Of a stretch of 64,000 bases of DNA, positions 50,457 to 60,806 are shown in pieces. Below the pieces are notes generated by a model. The model worked only from the letters and a program-made list of their open reading frames with translations, made no database searches and was not told where the DNA came from. Location: the NCBI GenBank assembly GCA_029891385.1, contig CM057224.1:5828001-5892000 (forward strand), in the 5' to 3' direction. Made by a program: the position numbers and the translations under genes. Position 1 is the first letter of the stretch, and each line of letters opens with the position of its first letter. Source of the DNA: Erythroxylum novogranatense. Its lineage: Eukaryota; Streptophyta; Magnoliopsida; Malpighiales; Erythroxylaceae.

Positions 50457-52484
50457 CTTGAAAAATAGATTGCAATTTTGGGTGAGTTTACGAACTCAGT
50501 GAGGAACTATCATCGATGGTTCGCCCAATTCATACATCACATAAACAAACTACAGAGTCAATCCAATAACACAGGTAGAAGAAACACATCACAATTGTCT
50601 CAGGCACTTTTGCCTTATTCCAGTTCAAGTATTCAGTCAGTTAAATATGTATGCAATGCATATGTGACACTTTTCCAGTTTAATACAGTGTTGTGACCGA
50701 GCGCTTAACAGTAAACAGTATGCAGTAGACACGTCTAGGGAGTCGGAGAGCCCTTCTCCCTTCGAGCTCGAGGCTCTTTTTCAGTATCAGTGACGACTCT
50801 GGTCACAACTATTATTATCCATTTATGCCTTTGTGTATGAAATGCATCTGCCTAATTTAACAGCCAATGTATCACAAGCAGTCAATGTAACACAATCAGA
50901 TCACATCCGAGGCAAGGCAATTAATTACAGTATATCACAGTAATAGCAAACAATTCACAATTTGCACATCAAAACACTTCTATGTCAGAGCTTCCAATTC
51001 ATCAGACCATCTGTTTGAAATCCAGTCAGAAACAAACGCAACCACTAATCCCACCATTATTCCCCACATTAGACATATAATAATTGAACGAAAACTATCT
51101 CAGATACTCACCTATCACTTCCGAGCTAATGCCGGGAAGTCTCTGCAACGTCGGTGGATCGACGCTCCAAATGTGCCTTTATAATGATCAGAGAACAAAC
51201 CCATTACTAATTGTTCAATCGGAACGATTTAATGATACACATGTAGCAATTAAAAAGTGTACAATGCATGTTCATGATATTCCCAGCCCTAATTATGTCA
51301 AACAATTCAACAAAGAATCTGCCCACTGCAATTACCCAATCTGGACAGTAATTTTATAACAAGCATAACTTCTTGTAAAAATGTCAAAAAATTGCATACT
51401 TTATACCTATGAAAAGATCACACAGAATACTACACTTCTCATGAAGGGCTTGACAGCCAATTCCATCTCTAAAAAACTCAAAACTGTCATGCAAATGGCT
51501 GCCCTGATCACTAGTCAATGACCTAACTTAAGTCCAATCTTTGAAAATTCATAACTCCCAATTATGATATCAAAAAATAGCATTCTATATACCATTTTCA
51601 AGATAATTTCTTCCTATAAAACTTTTAAGAAGATCACATAAGCCAATTAAATTCACAGAAATCTCTAAATTTTCTTCCAATCAGAATGCTCACAAAACCG
51701 ACACTTAGGCTAGGTTTCACCAAAATGAATTTAACCAGTCAATAGTCAACAATTCATATCTCCCAATATACATATGAAAAAATTACAAAATCAGTGGAAA
51801 TGGAAAGCTAACAATATAGGCTTAAACTTTCATGAAGACCATTTTCACCAATTCCACCAAAATTAATCTAGAAAAAATCATCAAAACTTTAGGTCATCAA
51901 TTCGGGTACTGTTCACACAGCCCATGTCACTGATTTTTTCCAAGCTAAAATTCAACCTCTTAAGGCTACAATTAGACAACACCTAATTCATACAAAAACT
52001 TAGCCAACAAACTCAAGTTTAATTTGGTCCAAACCGCACCTCATTTGCTTACCTACATAATTAGTTATGATCAAAACATAGGTTCAAAATCAATTTTCCA
52101 GCTTTCATCTTCAACTTAAATCCTATCACTTTTAATACCAATTCCACATGCATAAGCATCCTAATCACACAAGAATTGAGCCAATAGGTCATCAAGACCT
52201 TCACTTCAACATAGATCCATAATTTTCAGCCTCCATCATAAATTAATTGCCTTTAAGTCTTAACCATTTAACATTACTAAAACCACTTCAAAATACACAA
52301 TTCCCGCACTAATCATCATAACCTCATCAATTCTTCCACAAACATGCCCAACAAATCAAACCATAGATTTCATGACATTAATGCATCATAAATCATAGAT
52401 AATGGCTAATACATACCAATCAATGCATCTAACAACCAATTTATTCATTAAATGCATAAATGAAAGCTTAAAACAAAAACTTAC
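50457..52484 (-). other. Putative LTR-resident intron, gypsy LTR
   Basis: Donor TTGATTTG|GTAAGTTTT (52484) and acceptor CTATTTTTCAAG (50457) on the minus strand; the usual CAG has become CAAG, moving the AG by one base. Length about 2.0 kb. Confidence 0.45.
50690..50809 (-). other. Branched hairpin domain, gypsy LTR
   Basis: GTTGTGACC (50690-50698) and GGTCACAAC (50801-50809) close it. It contains GAGAGCCCTTCTCCC and CGAGCTCG-type palindromes. This shows that the autonomous-type element carries the same domain as R1, R4 and R5. Confidence 0.6.
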
Positions 52485-52889
52485 CAAATCAAGTTTTTCC
52501 CCCCTTTTTTTTGTTTTTAATCCTTCACTTAATACTCCAAATCATAACTTTCCATTCACCCCACTCTCACACACGATACTCACCAAAGGAAGGTAAAAGT
52601 TTAAACTTGTATGGTATGCAAAGAACTTTTTAAGGTAGGAGAAGGAGTAGGACTTGCTTAAAACCAAAGAAGAAATCAAAGAAAGAAACCAAGGAGGGAG
52701 GTTTCGGATGAAGGAAGATATAAGCAAGAATAATGAGTTTTTTTTTTCTTCTTTCACATTGAAGTAGCCGAAAACAAGAGCTAGGAACAAGACAAACACA
52801 ATAAATCCTTAGGACACTTGGCATTTTTCTAAAAAAACAACAAAATAAGGAAAAGACAAAATATGTAATAGGATTTCCTTAATTTGACC

Positions 52890-52894
52890 CATTC
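52890..52894. repeat. Target-site duplication CATTC (left), solo LTR
   Basis: CATTC before TGTTGG; repeated at 56394-56398. Confidence 0.9.
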
Positions 52895-53581
52895 TGTTGG
52901 AACCCCACCCAGGTGGATCACGGGTCCCATATTCTACGTGACGCCCGGACACGCATTCCACGAGGGAGGGATTCCTCACCACAATAATAGACTTGTTTCG
53001 ACATTACAACTGCATAATCATAAACCTTGTGCTTATAACCTTGCCGAGTCCTAAGTTGTACCTTCACATTCGTGGCGAGCGCACACTATGTAAACCTCAA
53101 AATCATAAGTTGACTTCTTCATATAAATTGTAGCCCTAAGCCTCAAGTTCGTTTTCCAACAAGAATCACCTCAAATGGAGTTGTATAACTCAAGTTATGC
53201 TTTAAAAACCTAAAAGAGCTCATACTCCAAATATGATCTCCAAACTGACCTCTCACTTGTTTCAATGTAAACTTTTTCAATTTGACTCAAAATGACACAA
53301 AATTTGGTGCAGAGAAATATATATGTCTTAGGAATCTAATGGTTCAAGCCTCACCTCAATTAGAGGTCAGATGAGGGATTTATGCCCAAAAGAATCAAGT
53401 ATGTTCACATCCTAAATCAGTTTGAAACACTGTTGGCGCGATCACCATACCTTTTTATTTATAAATCTTATTTCTTTCGTTTTTGCACCATTAGAAAGTA
53501 TCTAGATCTACAACTTTCATGAAGACTACAAAACAAGAATCGGCCTCTAAAAATTCGAAAATGCACCATCTTTTCTGTAGC

Positions 53582-53763
53582 TGTCCGTTAAACGGACAAC
53601 CATGTCCGTTTAACGGACAGGTACGGGTGAAATGGTACCAAATGGCTCGCAAATGTCCGTTAAACGGACATGCAAGTCCATTTAACGGACACGGGCAAGG
53701 GAAGGGGTGCTTTTGCACCCGAGGCTGTCCATTTAACGGACATTCATGTCCGTTTAACGGACA
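53582..53763. repeat. Six palindromes in a 72-bp / 21-bp pattern
   Basis: 17-bp near-perfect palindromes TGTCCGTTAAACGGACA or TGTCCGTTTAACGGACA start at 53582, 53603, 53654, 53675, 53726 and 53747. Within each pair the spacing is 21 bp; pairs repeat every 72 bp. The spacers hold other inverted repeats (GGTAC/GTACC near 53620-53639, GGGTGC/GCACCC near 53704-53720). The ORFs at 53519-53818 on one strand and 53491-53796 on the other, with CPLNG/CPFNG repeats, are by-products of the palindromes. Confidence 0.9.
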
Positions 53764-54880
53764 CGCAAATTCCCAAAACTTCAAATCTTCATCCAATGCA
53801 TCTCAAACTTCAACCTAACTTCATAACCATTTATACACTTCCAAATTTACTCATTCCAAAACCTAAACACTTCATAACATCTTAAACTTCAAGTTTAATT
53901 CATCAACTTCAACATCTCTAGCTCCATTGATTCATCAAATCATGGATTTCAATCATTTTTCATCAAAGTTATCATAATCAAATAAGCTACAAGAACAATA
54001 AGCATGACTTTAATTGTTATCTTCCAATTCTCATAACTTCTTACTCCCAATTCTAAAAATTACATATTATACCCCAATGGAAAGATAACAAGATTCTCTA
54101 AAACTCTCATGAAGGATGAAAATGTTAATTTCACCATTAAGCAAGGTAAAAAGCCACTCAAAGGCACTACCCATAAAAGGTCCAATGAAACAGTAACTTA
54201 ACTAATTGAACAGTAACTGAATGTGTTTCTAACCCCATAACTTCTTAACCCCAAGTCCAAATGAGACACATTATATTTCATTGGAAAGATATGAACTTCT
54301 ACTCCAATCTTCATGAAGACTCCTTGATCCAATTCAAACCTTAAAAGGACCTAAAACTAAAGAGAAGTTCTGGTCAAATTTTACAACAATTTTGACAGCA
54401 CCTCCCCTAAAACTTTAACTAACCAATCTTCATTCCTAGTACCTCCACCTGTACAAAACTTAACATCCAACCTCATATATCATAACTCAATCACAAGAGT
54501 ATCTCCATACTCAATTCAAGGAAACAATCCACACTCCTAAACATCTATTCCATTCCAAATGCAAAACATACAAACTCAATCCTTCTTTTTGTCAAGTATA
54601 GTTATACAATGATGCATGTGTATGAAACATGTGTAAATTACATCAAATAAAATTAAAAGTCAACAAGCTTGTATTTACATGAAGTTCAAAGCTATTAAAA
54701 AGCTTTAGAGGGCATTTTAGCCCAATTACATCATAGTTTCAAGGAACAAAATACAAAATACATCCTTAGTCCCAAAATGCTATCTAAAGCCTTGGTTTCT
54801 AAAACATGATTTCAAAAACAAAACTTGCATCGGAGTAATGCCTCATTCCCGATGCGGTGTCTCGGTTTCTCGCTCGTGAC

Positions 54881-55776
54881 CTGTGGATGGGAAAATGGGG
54901 GTGAGCTCGACGGCTCCGTGGGTAAAGACTTAATAACTAAGAATAAACATGCCAAAATCCTTTAGCAATTTATTCTCAAACAATTGAACTAAATCATCTT
55001 TAGCATAAGCCAATTCTTCATTTATATCAAAACAAAGGATCAAAGGCAATTACAAGACATTATATCATACAAGAACAACATAAACAACACATAATATAGC
55101 CACACATAAATTGGCTTGGGTGGGTCCAACAGGACGTACTACACATTTCCGTAAAACGGTTATGTGTAGCCATGAACACATGAGGAGTCCGTGAGGAACT
55201 CCATACCACTTTAATGGGCAAAGGGAGAAGCCTATATAGGTGCACCTATCACATAAGGACCACCCTAACCCATAGAAAACATGAAATTCACATTATTCAT
55301 GCATTTCATACACATTAATCCTCAATGAGTCTTGCAACATTCATTTTCACATAATTGCCTAAAATCACTTATTCAAATCTATTTTCACTTGTTCAACAAT
55401 TATATACACATTTTCATATTTCATATATATTTAAACTATTCCAAGAAATACAAGCAACATTGATAAATCATTTTAAAGCATTCAATAGCATTTATTATAG
55501 AACTTTAACAAGTTAATTAACTCAATTATTAAGAAATTACCCACCTTAAATCCTTTAACCTTGAATTTGATCACTTGATCTTGCTTCGTGTTCTATTAAC
55601 CTCTCTTCACCTTCATCAAGCAAGTAATAACCCAATTACCAAGAGATATCCCAAAATTAAACAAACCTAGGATAGAAAAACATGGAATTAAACCTACCTA
55701 ACTATACCCAAACCTTACCCAAGCTCTAAGCATCAAAACCTACTTATAAATCCAAAGAAATCTACATTTTTCTTAC
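54881..55776 (-). other. Putative LTR-resident intron, solo LTR
   Basis: Donor CCTTTCAAG|GTAAGAAAAATG (55776) and acceptor TTTTCCCATCCACAG|GTCACG (54881). The stem-loop GAGC-TCGACG-GCTC (54903-54916) lies 20 nt before the AG. Length 896 nt, the shortest in the window. Confidence 0.5.
55118..55265 (-). other. Covarying hairpin domain, solo LTR
   Basis: Closed by GGGTGGGTCC (55118-55127) and GGACCACCC (55257-55265), with one bulged G. Inside, CTACACAT (55139-55146) pairs with ATGTGTAG (55162-55169), and CCGT with ACGG around AAA. Relative to LTR B, pairs have changed from G-C to A-T on both sides in the outer and inner stems. Confidence 0.65.
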
Positions 55777-55849
55777 CTTGAAAGGAGACCCACGAAAATT
55801 GCTCCCCCTCTAGGCTTTGATGAAACTCTTACTCCATTCTTTCTCTACT

Positions 55850-55860
55850 CCTTTTTAAAC
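55850..55860 (-). promoter_or_regulatory. TATA-like box, solo LTR
   Basis: GTTTAAAAAGGAG on the minus strand, about 80 nt before the donor; similar context to TATAAAAAGGAG of R5. Confidence 0.4.
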
Positions 55861-55906
55861 ACTTTCCCACTCTTCTCTAAGTAAGGAAAACTCAAGACCT
55901 AAACCC

Positions 55907-55935
55907 CTTCTTCTTCTTCTTCTTCTTCTTCTTCT
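55907..55935 (+). repeat. (CTT)n microsatellite
   Basis: About 9.7 uninterrupted CTT units within the solo LTR, near its promoter region. Confidence 0.95.
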
Positions 55936-56393
55936 ATACGACTCTCACTCTCTCCTATTCTAGAATTTTCGAAAATCCTCTTCTATATTCCCTAACATAT
56001 GGCTTTTTAACTTATAACTTAAGCTCCACTAACCAATACTACGTAGTTTCACTTAAAAGCATTCCTTTCCTTAAAAATTTACTCTTCTCTCTTACATGGA
56101 CGATTCCTCTATGCATTCCACTTCTTTTTATTTTTAATTGGACTTAAAAGGACCAAAATAACCTTCCATCTTAGCCTTAAACTTTAAAACCAATAGCGAA
56201 ATACCTAAATTGCCCCTAAGTCATTTTATTCCTTTCAACTTCTAACAACTATTCAATTCTAATTTAAACTAATCCTTCATTTAATTTTCATTCCTCTCAA
56301 CACTATAAAGCTTAATTTAGTCCAACAAAATAAATTTTCAAATTAAACCTCACAAATAACATAAACATGCTTAGTACGATTCGGGGCCCAACA

Positions 56394-56398
56394 CATTC
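56394..56398. repeat. Target-site duplication CATTC (right), solo LTR
   Basis: Exact match to 52890-52894; the gypsy LTR resumes at 56399. Confidence 0.9.
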
Positions 56399-56809
56399 AA
56401 TTCCAATGGTCTTAATTTCAAATCCAAAATAATATACTCACTATTGTAGTGCCATTGGATAGAAACATTCGATACCGAAAATCAACCTGTTCGCCACTTG
56501 GCTATTTTTTCGGTCCGAGAATTTTCTCCGGAAAAGTTCAAAAAAATTCATAAAAATCCCTTAAAATATAAGACACACAAAGAATCACTCAAATGAATTT
56601 TTCAAACTCAATTACCACGTTATCCACAACAAAATTTCATTAGGCACCAATACCGGGAATGTCATGAATGCATGTACAATTATTTTCATATGCACAAATT
56701 TCACTGTTCACAAATACCAGTATACATGAACAATCCTAATTAATCCCAGTCACTCTCATCCTATGCCAAATTACTATTCTACTCTTCCCGTAAGGGGTGA
56801 GATGTTACA
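56399..56809 (-). mobile_element. Gypsy 5' LTR, second part (U3 start)
   Basis: Continues the LTR from 52889 and ends GAGATGTTACA (56809), which on the minus strand is the LTR start TGTAACATCTC. The joined LTR would be about 3.2 kb. Beyond it lies plus-strand R5 interior sequence. Confidence 0.75.
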
Positions 56810-58349
56810 TAAATAGTGGGCCAAAAGTGAATATTGGAGTTACATCCATAGTAAAGACTCAAGTACAAGAGTGAGAAAAGGCTATTGGGAGTATATATAT
56901 ATATATATATATTGTTGATGTAAGGCATCCAAATATTTAAGAAGATTTCAGTGATTCGAGGAGACATTCTTGTTAATGTGAGGTAAATTGTGGTCCACAT
57001 CATAGTCTGTGTAAATATGTTTGGGAACCATAAATTATGTTTGATGACGTGTTACTAATGTTCGTAGATAAATTGAAAAAGTGTGTGAAATATAGGTAGC
57101 TGCATTAATGAGCATAGTATTTTTTTTTGGAGGAATTCACGTTTTTGTTATTTATGACAAGTTCCCATGAGAGTTTGAGATACAATTTATTGCAATAGTA
57201 AATTGATTTTGTATACTTAAGGACAATTGTAGTCTTATAAGTTGCATTGGGATATATGTCTTGAAAGATGCTGTGCTAGTAATGGGTTAGAAGGATTGGA
57301 ATGTTGATTTACCTATAAATAGACAGATTAGTAAAGCTTATGGAAAGACGGGAATTGGAAATGATTGAAGGATTGTGTAGAGGGACCCTGTCCCAATAAA
57401 GTTAATGTTCCAATCAACATTATTGAATAAAGCATTGCATAGCAGAGTACCATATTTGTGGATATTAGGTTTCTCCATAAAGAGCAATAAAAAAGGGTAT
57501 AGTGACGAGTTAAAGTGGAGCAAAAAGGAAAATTTATTAATTATGAAAAAGTAATATTAGTTTTGCAAAAAGGAATTAGGAAAGCCCAAATTGTGGATTT
57601 GAGGATTTTGATGACATAAAATATGTGTTTTACCTAATAAAAAGAGATCTTAGTAAGTGGACCTCAAAAGAGCGATTGACGGCTAAGAAAGTCGACCTGA
57701 GTGATTCTATGTTTGAGTTCCTTGTAACTGGGACTATGGGAGAAAGGTATGAGGCAAATACGTCTGGAAGATTTCAGCATATAATGTATAGTGTAAGTCT
57801 ACAGGCAAAATCATCGTTTTCTGGGTGAGACAACAACGTGAGTCAGGTTCGGATACCATTAATGAGTGAAATGATTTTAAAATCTGAATAAAGTGCTTTT
57901 AAAAGATGAATGGATTTTGGTGGATTTCATAAAAGTTGTGACTATATGGAAAAAGATGTGAAGGTTCAGGGTGTTAATACCGATGCGTAGTTTGCTAAGA
58001 TACAGGGTAATAAGGGAAACTAAATGTGACTTAAAGTGGGCCATATTAAATGATGGCAAAAATGGGACTGTGGCATTATAAGTGATTTTATGGCTAAGAT
58101 TGTTGTAATCCAAAAATATGTGGTGTTAAAACTGGAAGTAATGCGTTGAGTTTTCTGAAACTCATAAAGAGTATAACTGAAGAAGTATGATATCGAAACA
58201 GAGAATTGAAAGACCTATTGATGTTATCAACTGTGAGGTTATAAACGGATGATATCCGAAATAAAAGAGTGTATGTGATAACAGTACCCCTACCTTATCC
58301 AGAGTCAAAATGAATTTTGAGAACAAAATTTTTGTTAGGAGGGGAGAAT
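56810..58349 (+). mobile_element. 3' part of the R5 interior, non-coding
   Basis: Aligns with part of the R4 interior from about 44090 onward (AGACTCAAGT, later parts weaker) and ends with NFENKIFV codons and the polypurine tract AGGAGGGGAGAA (58338-58349). The 5' half and 5' LTR of R5 are missing to the left, where the gypsy element sits. The 67-codon ORF at 57625-57828 is not recognisable. An (AT)n run lies at 56892-56912. Confidence 0.75.
56892..56912. repeat. (AT)n microsatellite
   Basis: 21 bp of alternating T and A in the R5 interior. Confidence 0.9.
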
Positions 58350-58956
58350 TGTAACATCCCATCACCGATGGGAATGATAAATAGTAACTTTGGGTCAGGT
58401 TGTGAGTGTGTGCTCATATCTTGGCTTATTCATGCATAAAATGGCCTCGATACAGATATGATTGGTAATATTTGCAAATGCACATGGTAGCACATGCATT
58501 CGTGACATGTCAAGGCATATGTGTCTATAAGTGTAAATTTTGTGAAAAATGTGAATTCTGTATTTGAAAACTTGAATTGGAGTGATTTATGTGTATTTTG
58601 CATAAAATTGCTAAGTGGGTACCGATGAGAATTCCGGTACTGGAAATGACTGTCAAATTGACACTACAAATTAATGACATGATTTAGGAATATATTTTTA
58701 TCATGAGCCATTGAAATGTGGAGAGGATTATGAAAGTCAAAGTAAATGAATTGATTGAAATGGAAATTGATAAGCATGAAAGTGAGTGATTCTGAAAGAA
58801 TTGAGTCTCAATTCAGTCCTTAAGAGTTTAAATTTCTGAATAGAAGTAGTAAGGTTATAAGGATTTGTATAAGGGCAATTTGGGCATGACACTTAAGTTT
58901 ATAGGACTTAAGGCTTGAAGGAAAGGGCAAAATGGAAATTTCACATTTAGTAAGGG

Positions 58957-58965
58957 TATAAAAAG
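58957..58965 (+). promoter_or_regulatory. TATA box, R5 LTR
   Basis: GGGTATAAAAAGGAG, the strongest TATA box in the window, 140 nt upstream of the donor. An ATG in the leader (59064) opens a short frame running into the donor. Confidence 0.6.
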
Positions 58966-59357
58966 GAGATGAAAGGATTGTTTTGTGTTATAAAAAGAGG
59001 AAGAGTGCCGTGGGAAGAGATGGAGAAGAGAAGAAGAGAAAGGCTTGGGTTTTTGAGGAAATCATGAAGAGTTTGACAATTTTAAAGCCAAATCAAGTAA
59101 GTATAAGTATCATTTCCTCTTGATTCGATGAATGATTCGTGTTTTGAGCGTTAAAAGTTAAAGAATGGGTTAACGATATGTTCGATTTTTAGGGTTTTCG
59201 ATCATATTTAATTTGTGATGTTTTGTGAATGAGATTGGTTTGGAAATGAGTTGGAAAATGATGTGTGAGTGATGTTTTAGTGTTAAGAAGAATTATGTTT
59301 TGAAAGATGGGAAGAATTGGATTGAAATTATTAAAAAATCAGGTTTCGGGAGGTTTA

Positions 59358-59461
59358 CGGGGCTCGCACGTCACGACATGCTCTTGCGCACGCAAGGACA
59401 CATGCCGTAGCGCGCGCAAGCATGCACATCGCGGCGCAAGCGAGTGTGCACACCGCGACCC
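59358..59461 (+). repeat. CpG-rich block, R5 LTR
   Basis: About 100 bp with GCTCGCACGTC, GCGCGCGCAAGC and CGCGGCGCAAGC words, about 260 nt into the putative intron. The shared CTCGCACGTC start links it to the R4 block. Confidence 0.7.
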
Positions 59462-60185
59462 ATTTTCCTGAATGGACATGCTTTAGTTTTAAAACCATAA
59501 CTTTTTGTTAAGATATTCAAATGATATAATTTCTATTTTGTTATAAACTAGAGACAAAGGTCTACACGTTTTGTGAAGAAGAGAAGTGTTGAATCGGTTT
59601 TTAAGAGTTCTAAATTTTGGATGGAAGTTGAGTGTAAAATATGATTTCGACATAAGGATAGTCCATATATGTTGGGAGAATGCTAAGGATGTCACGAAAG
59701 TGCATTGTACATATTTTAAATTGCTACATGTGCATTATTTCTGACTGGACAATGTGTAAAATTGAGTATTTGACTTGTGATAGAGGCGCATTTGGAATGT
59801 CAGCCCACCGACATTGTCGAGATTTTCAGGCTTTAGCACGGGAGCTATTTCTGAGTGACCTAGATGGTTTCTTTCTTATCATTGGCTTATGATTATTTGA
59901 TTTTGACTCTGTGGAGAATAATGGTGGGATTGTGTTTGATTGAACTCCGAACAGAAGGTCCGGAGTATTTGGAAAGATATGATATAGAAGTGTTATGGGT
60001 ATATGAATTTGTGATCTACTTGCCTATGATGTGACTGGTTTGAATTCACGTGATTGCTTTTGATACATAAATGTTTATTGTGGCATTCATAGGCTAATTG
60101 AGTGTGAAATATGAATACATGCATAATAAAGTGATGAATTGTAACATATGCAGTTCTTACATGAATGCATGAACAGAAAATGATA

Positions 60186-60461
60186 GTTGTGACCGGAGCA
60201 GCCACCGATCAGAGCTTTTAGCTCAACGTGTATTTTTGGGCCTCGAGCCCCATATTAATTCAGAGCCTCTGGCTCAACGATTAACGTGCCCTTTTAGGGA
60301 CAGTTTTAGAGCCTCTGGCTCAACGATTAATGTGCCCTTATAGGGACAGTTTCAGAGCCTCTGGCTCAATGATTAATGTGCCCTTATAGGGACAGTTTCA
60401 GAGCCTCTGGCTCAACAATGAATGTGTCCTTATGGGAACAGTTCAGGCGTTCGGTCACAAC
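60186..60461 (+). other. Hairpin domain with 46-bp tandem repeat, R5 LTR
   Basis: Closed by GTTGTGACCG (60186-60195) and CGGTCACAAC (60452-60461). Inside, four units start at 60262, 60308, 60354 and 60400, exactly 46 bp apart. Each has GAGCC-TCT-GGCTC, and all but the last keep a second CCCT/AGGG hairpin. A GAGCT-TTT-AGCTC hairpin (60212-60224) precedes them. Confidence 0.75.
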
Positions 60462-60626
60462 ACTGAAATAAATTGAAAAAAATGTTACATGCTGCATTTG
60501 ATTTGATCTATTTGGTTGAATGAAAGGCAAAATTCCATATACTGAGGTGATAATAGTCATGGGGTACTTCTAACTGTGAAATTATGATAAACTGTGATAT
60601 GCTTGAGTGTTGCATGAAATGTAATG

Positions 60627-60806
60627 GCTGTTGGCCGGAGTTGCCACCGATCAAAATTTTTAGCTCAACTTGTGAAAATGAGCTTCGAGCTCATAAGTGA
60701 TTCAGAGCCTCAGGCTCAATGTATAATGAGCGATGTATCCACTATCAGATAAGGGACAGATATTAATGAGCCCTACTATGGGGACAGTTAGGCACTTGGT
60801 CACAGC
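60627..60806 (+). other. Second, degenerate hairpin domain, R5 LTR
   Basis: GGCTGTTGGCCGGAG...TTGGTCACAGC encloses GAGCTTCGAGCTC and GAGCCTCAGGCTC hairpins and a GGGACAG word. It reads as a diverged duplicate of the preceding domain. Confidence 0.5.

Larger units (their letters stand above)
50064..52894 (-). mobile_element. Gypsy 5' LTR, first part
   Basis: Begins TATAGCGCCCCCTTACC (the expected TG has decayed to TA). The LTR is split by a solo LTR at 52895 and ends at 56809. It contains the acceptor consensus (50457), stem-loop and AACTATC/GATGGTT pair, hairpin domain (50690-50809), three modules (51431, 51617, 51822), donor (52484) and a leader. ORFs inside are short and unsupported. Confidence 0.8.
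52895..56393 (-). mobile_element. Solo LTR, TGTTGG-type (3499 bp)
   Basis: TGTTGGAACCC (52895) to CGGGGCCCAACA (56393), flanked by exact CATTC duplications (52890-52894 and 56394-56398) and with no interior. It is left by LTR-LTR recombination after insertion into the gypsy LTR. It contains the 72-bp palindrome array (53582-53763), acceptor (54881), stem-loop (54903-54916), covarying hairpin domain (55118-55265), donor (55776), TATA-like box and a CTT microsatellite. Confidence 0.92.

Noticed and set aside
53519..53818. ORFs on both strands with CPLNG/CPFNG peptide repeats
   Set aside because: The repeated peptide follows from the palindromic DNA, which reads the same on both strands; there is no start context, homologue or conservation.
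19743..56809. Idea that 19743-20354 is the missing 3' LTR of the gypsy element
   Set aside because: Same LTR type and orientation, but too diverged from 50064-50690 to be the partner of that insertion.
60262..60445. Possible CRISPR-like array (46-bp period)
   Set aside because: Units are repeated end to end without unique spacers, inside a plant LTR; it is a tandem hairpin repeat.
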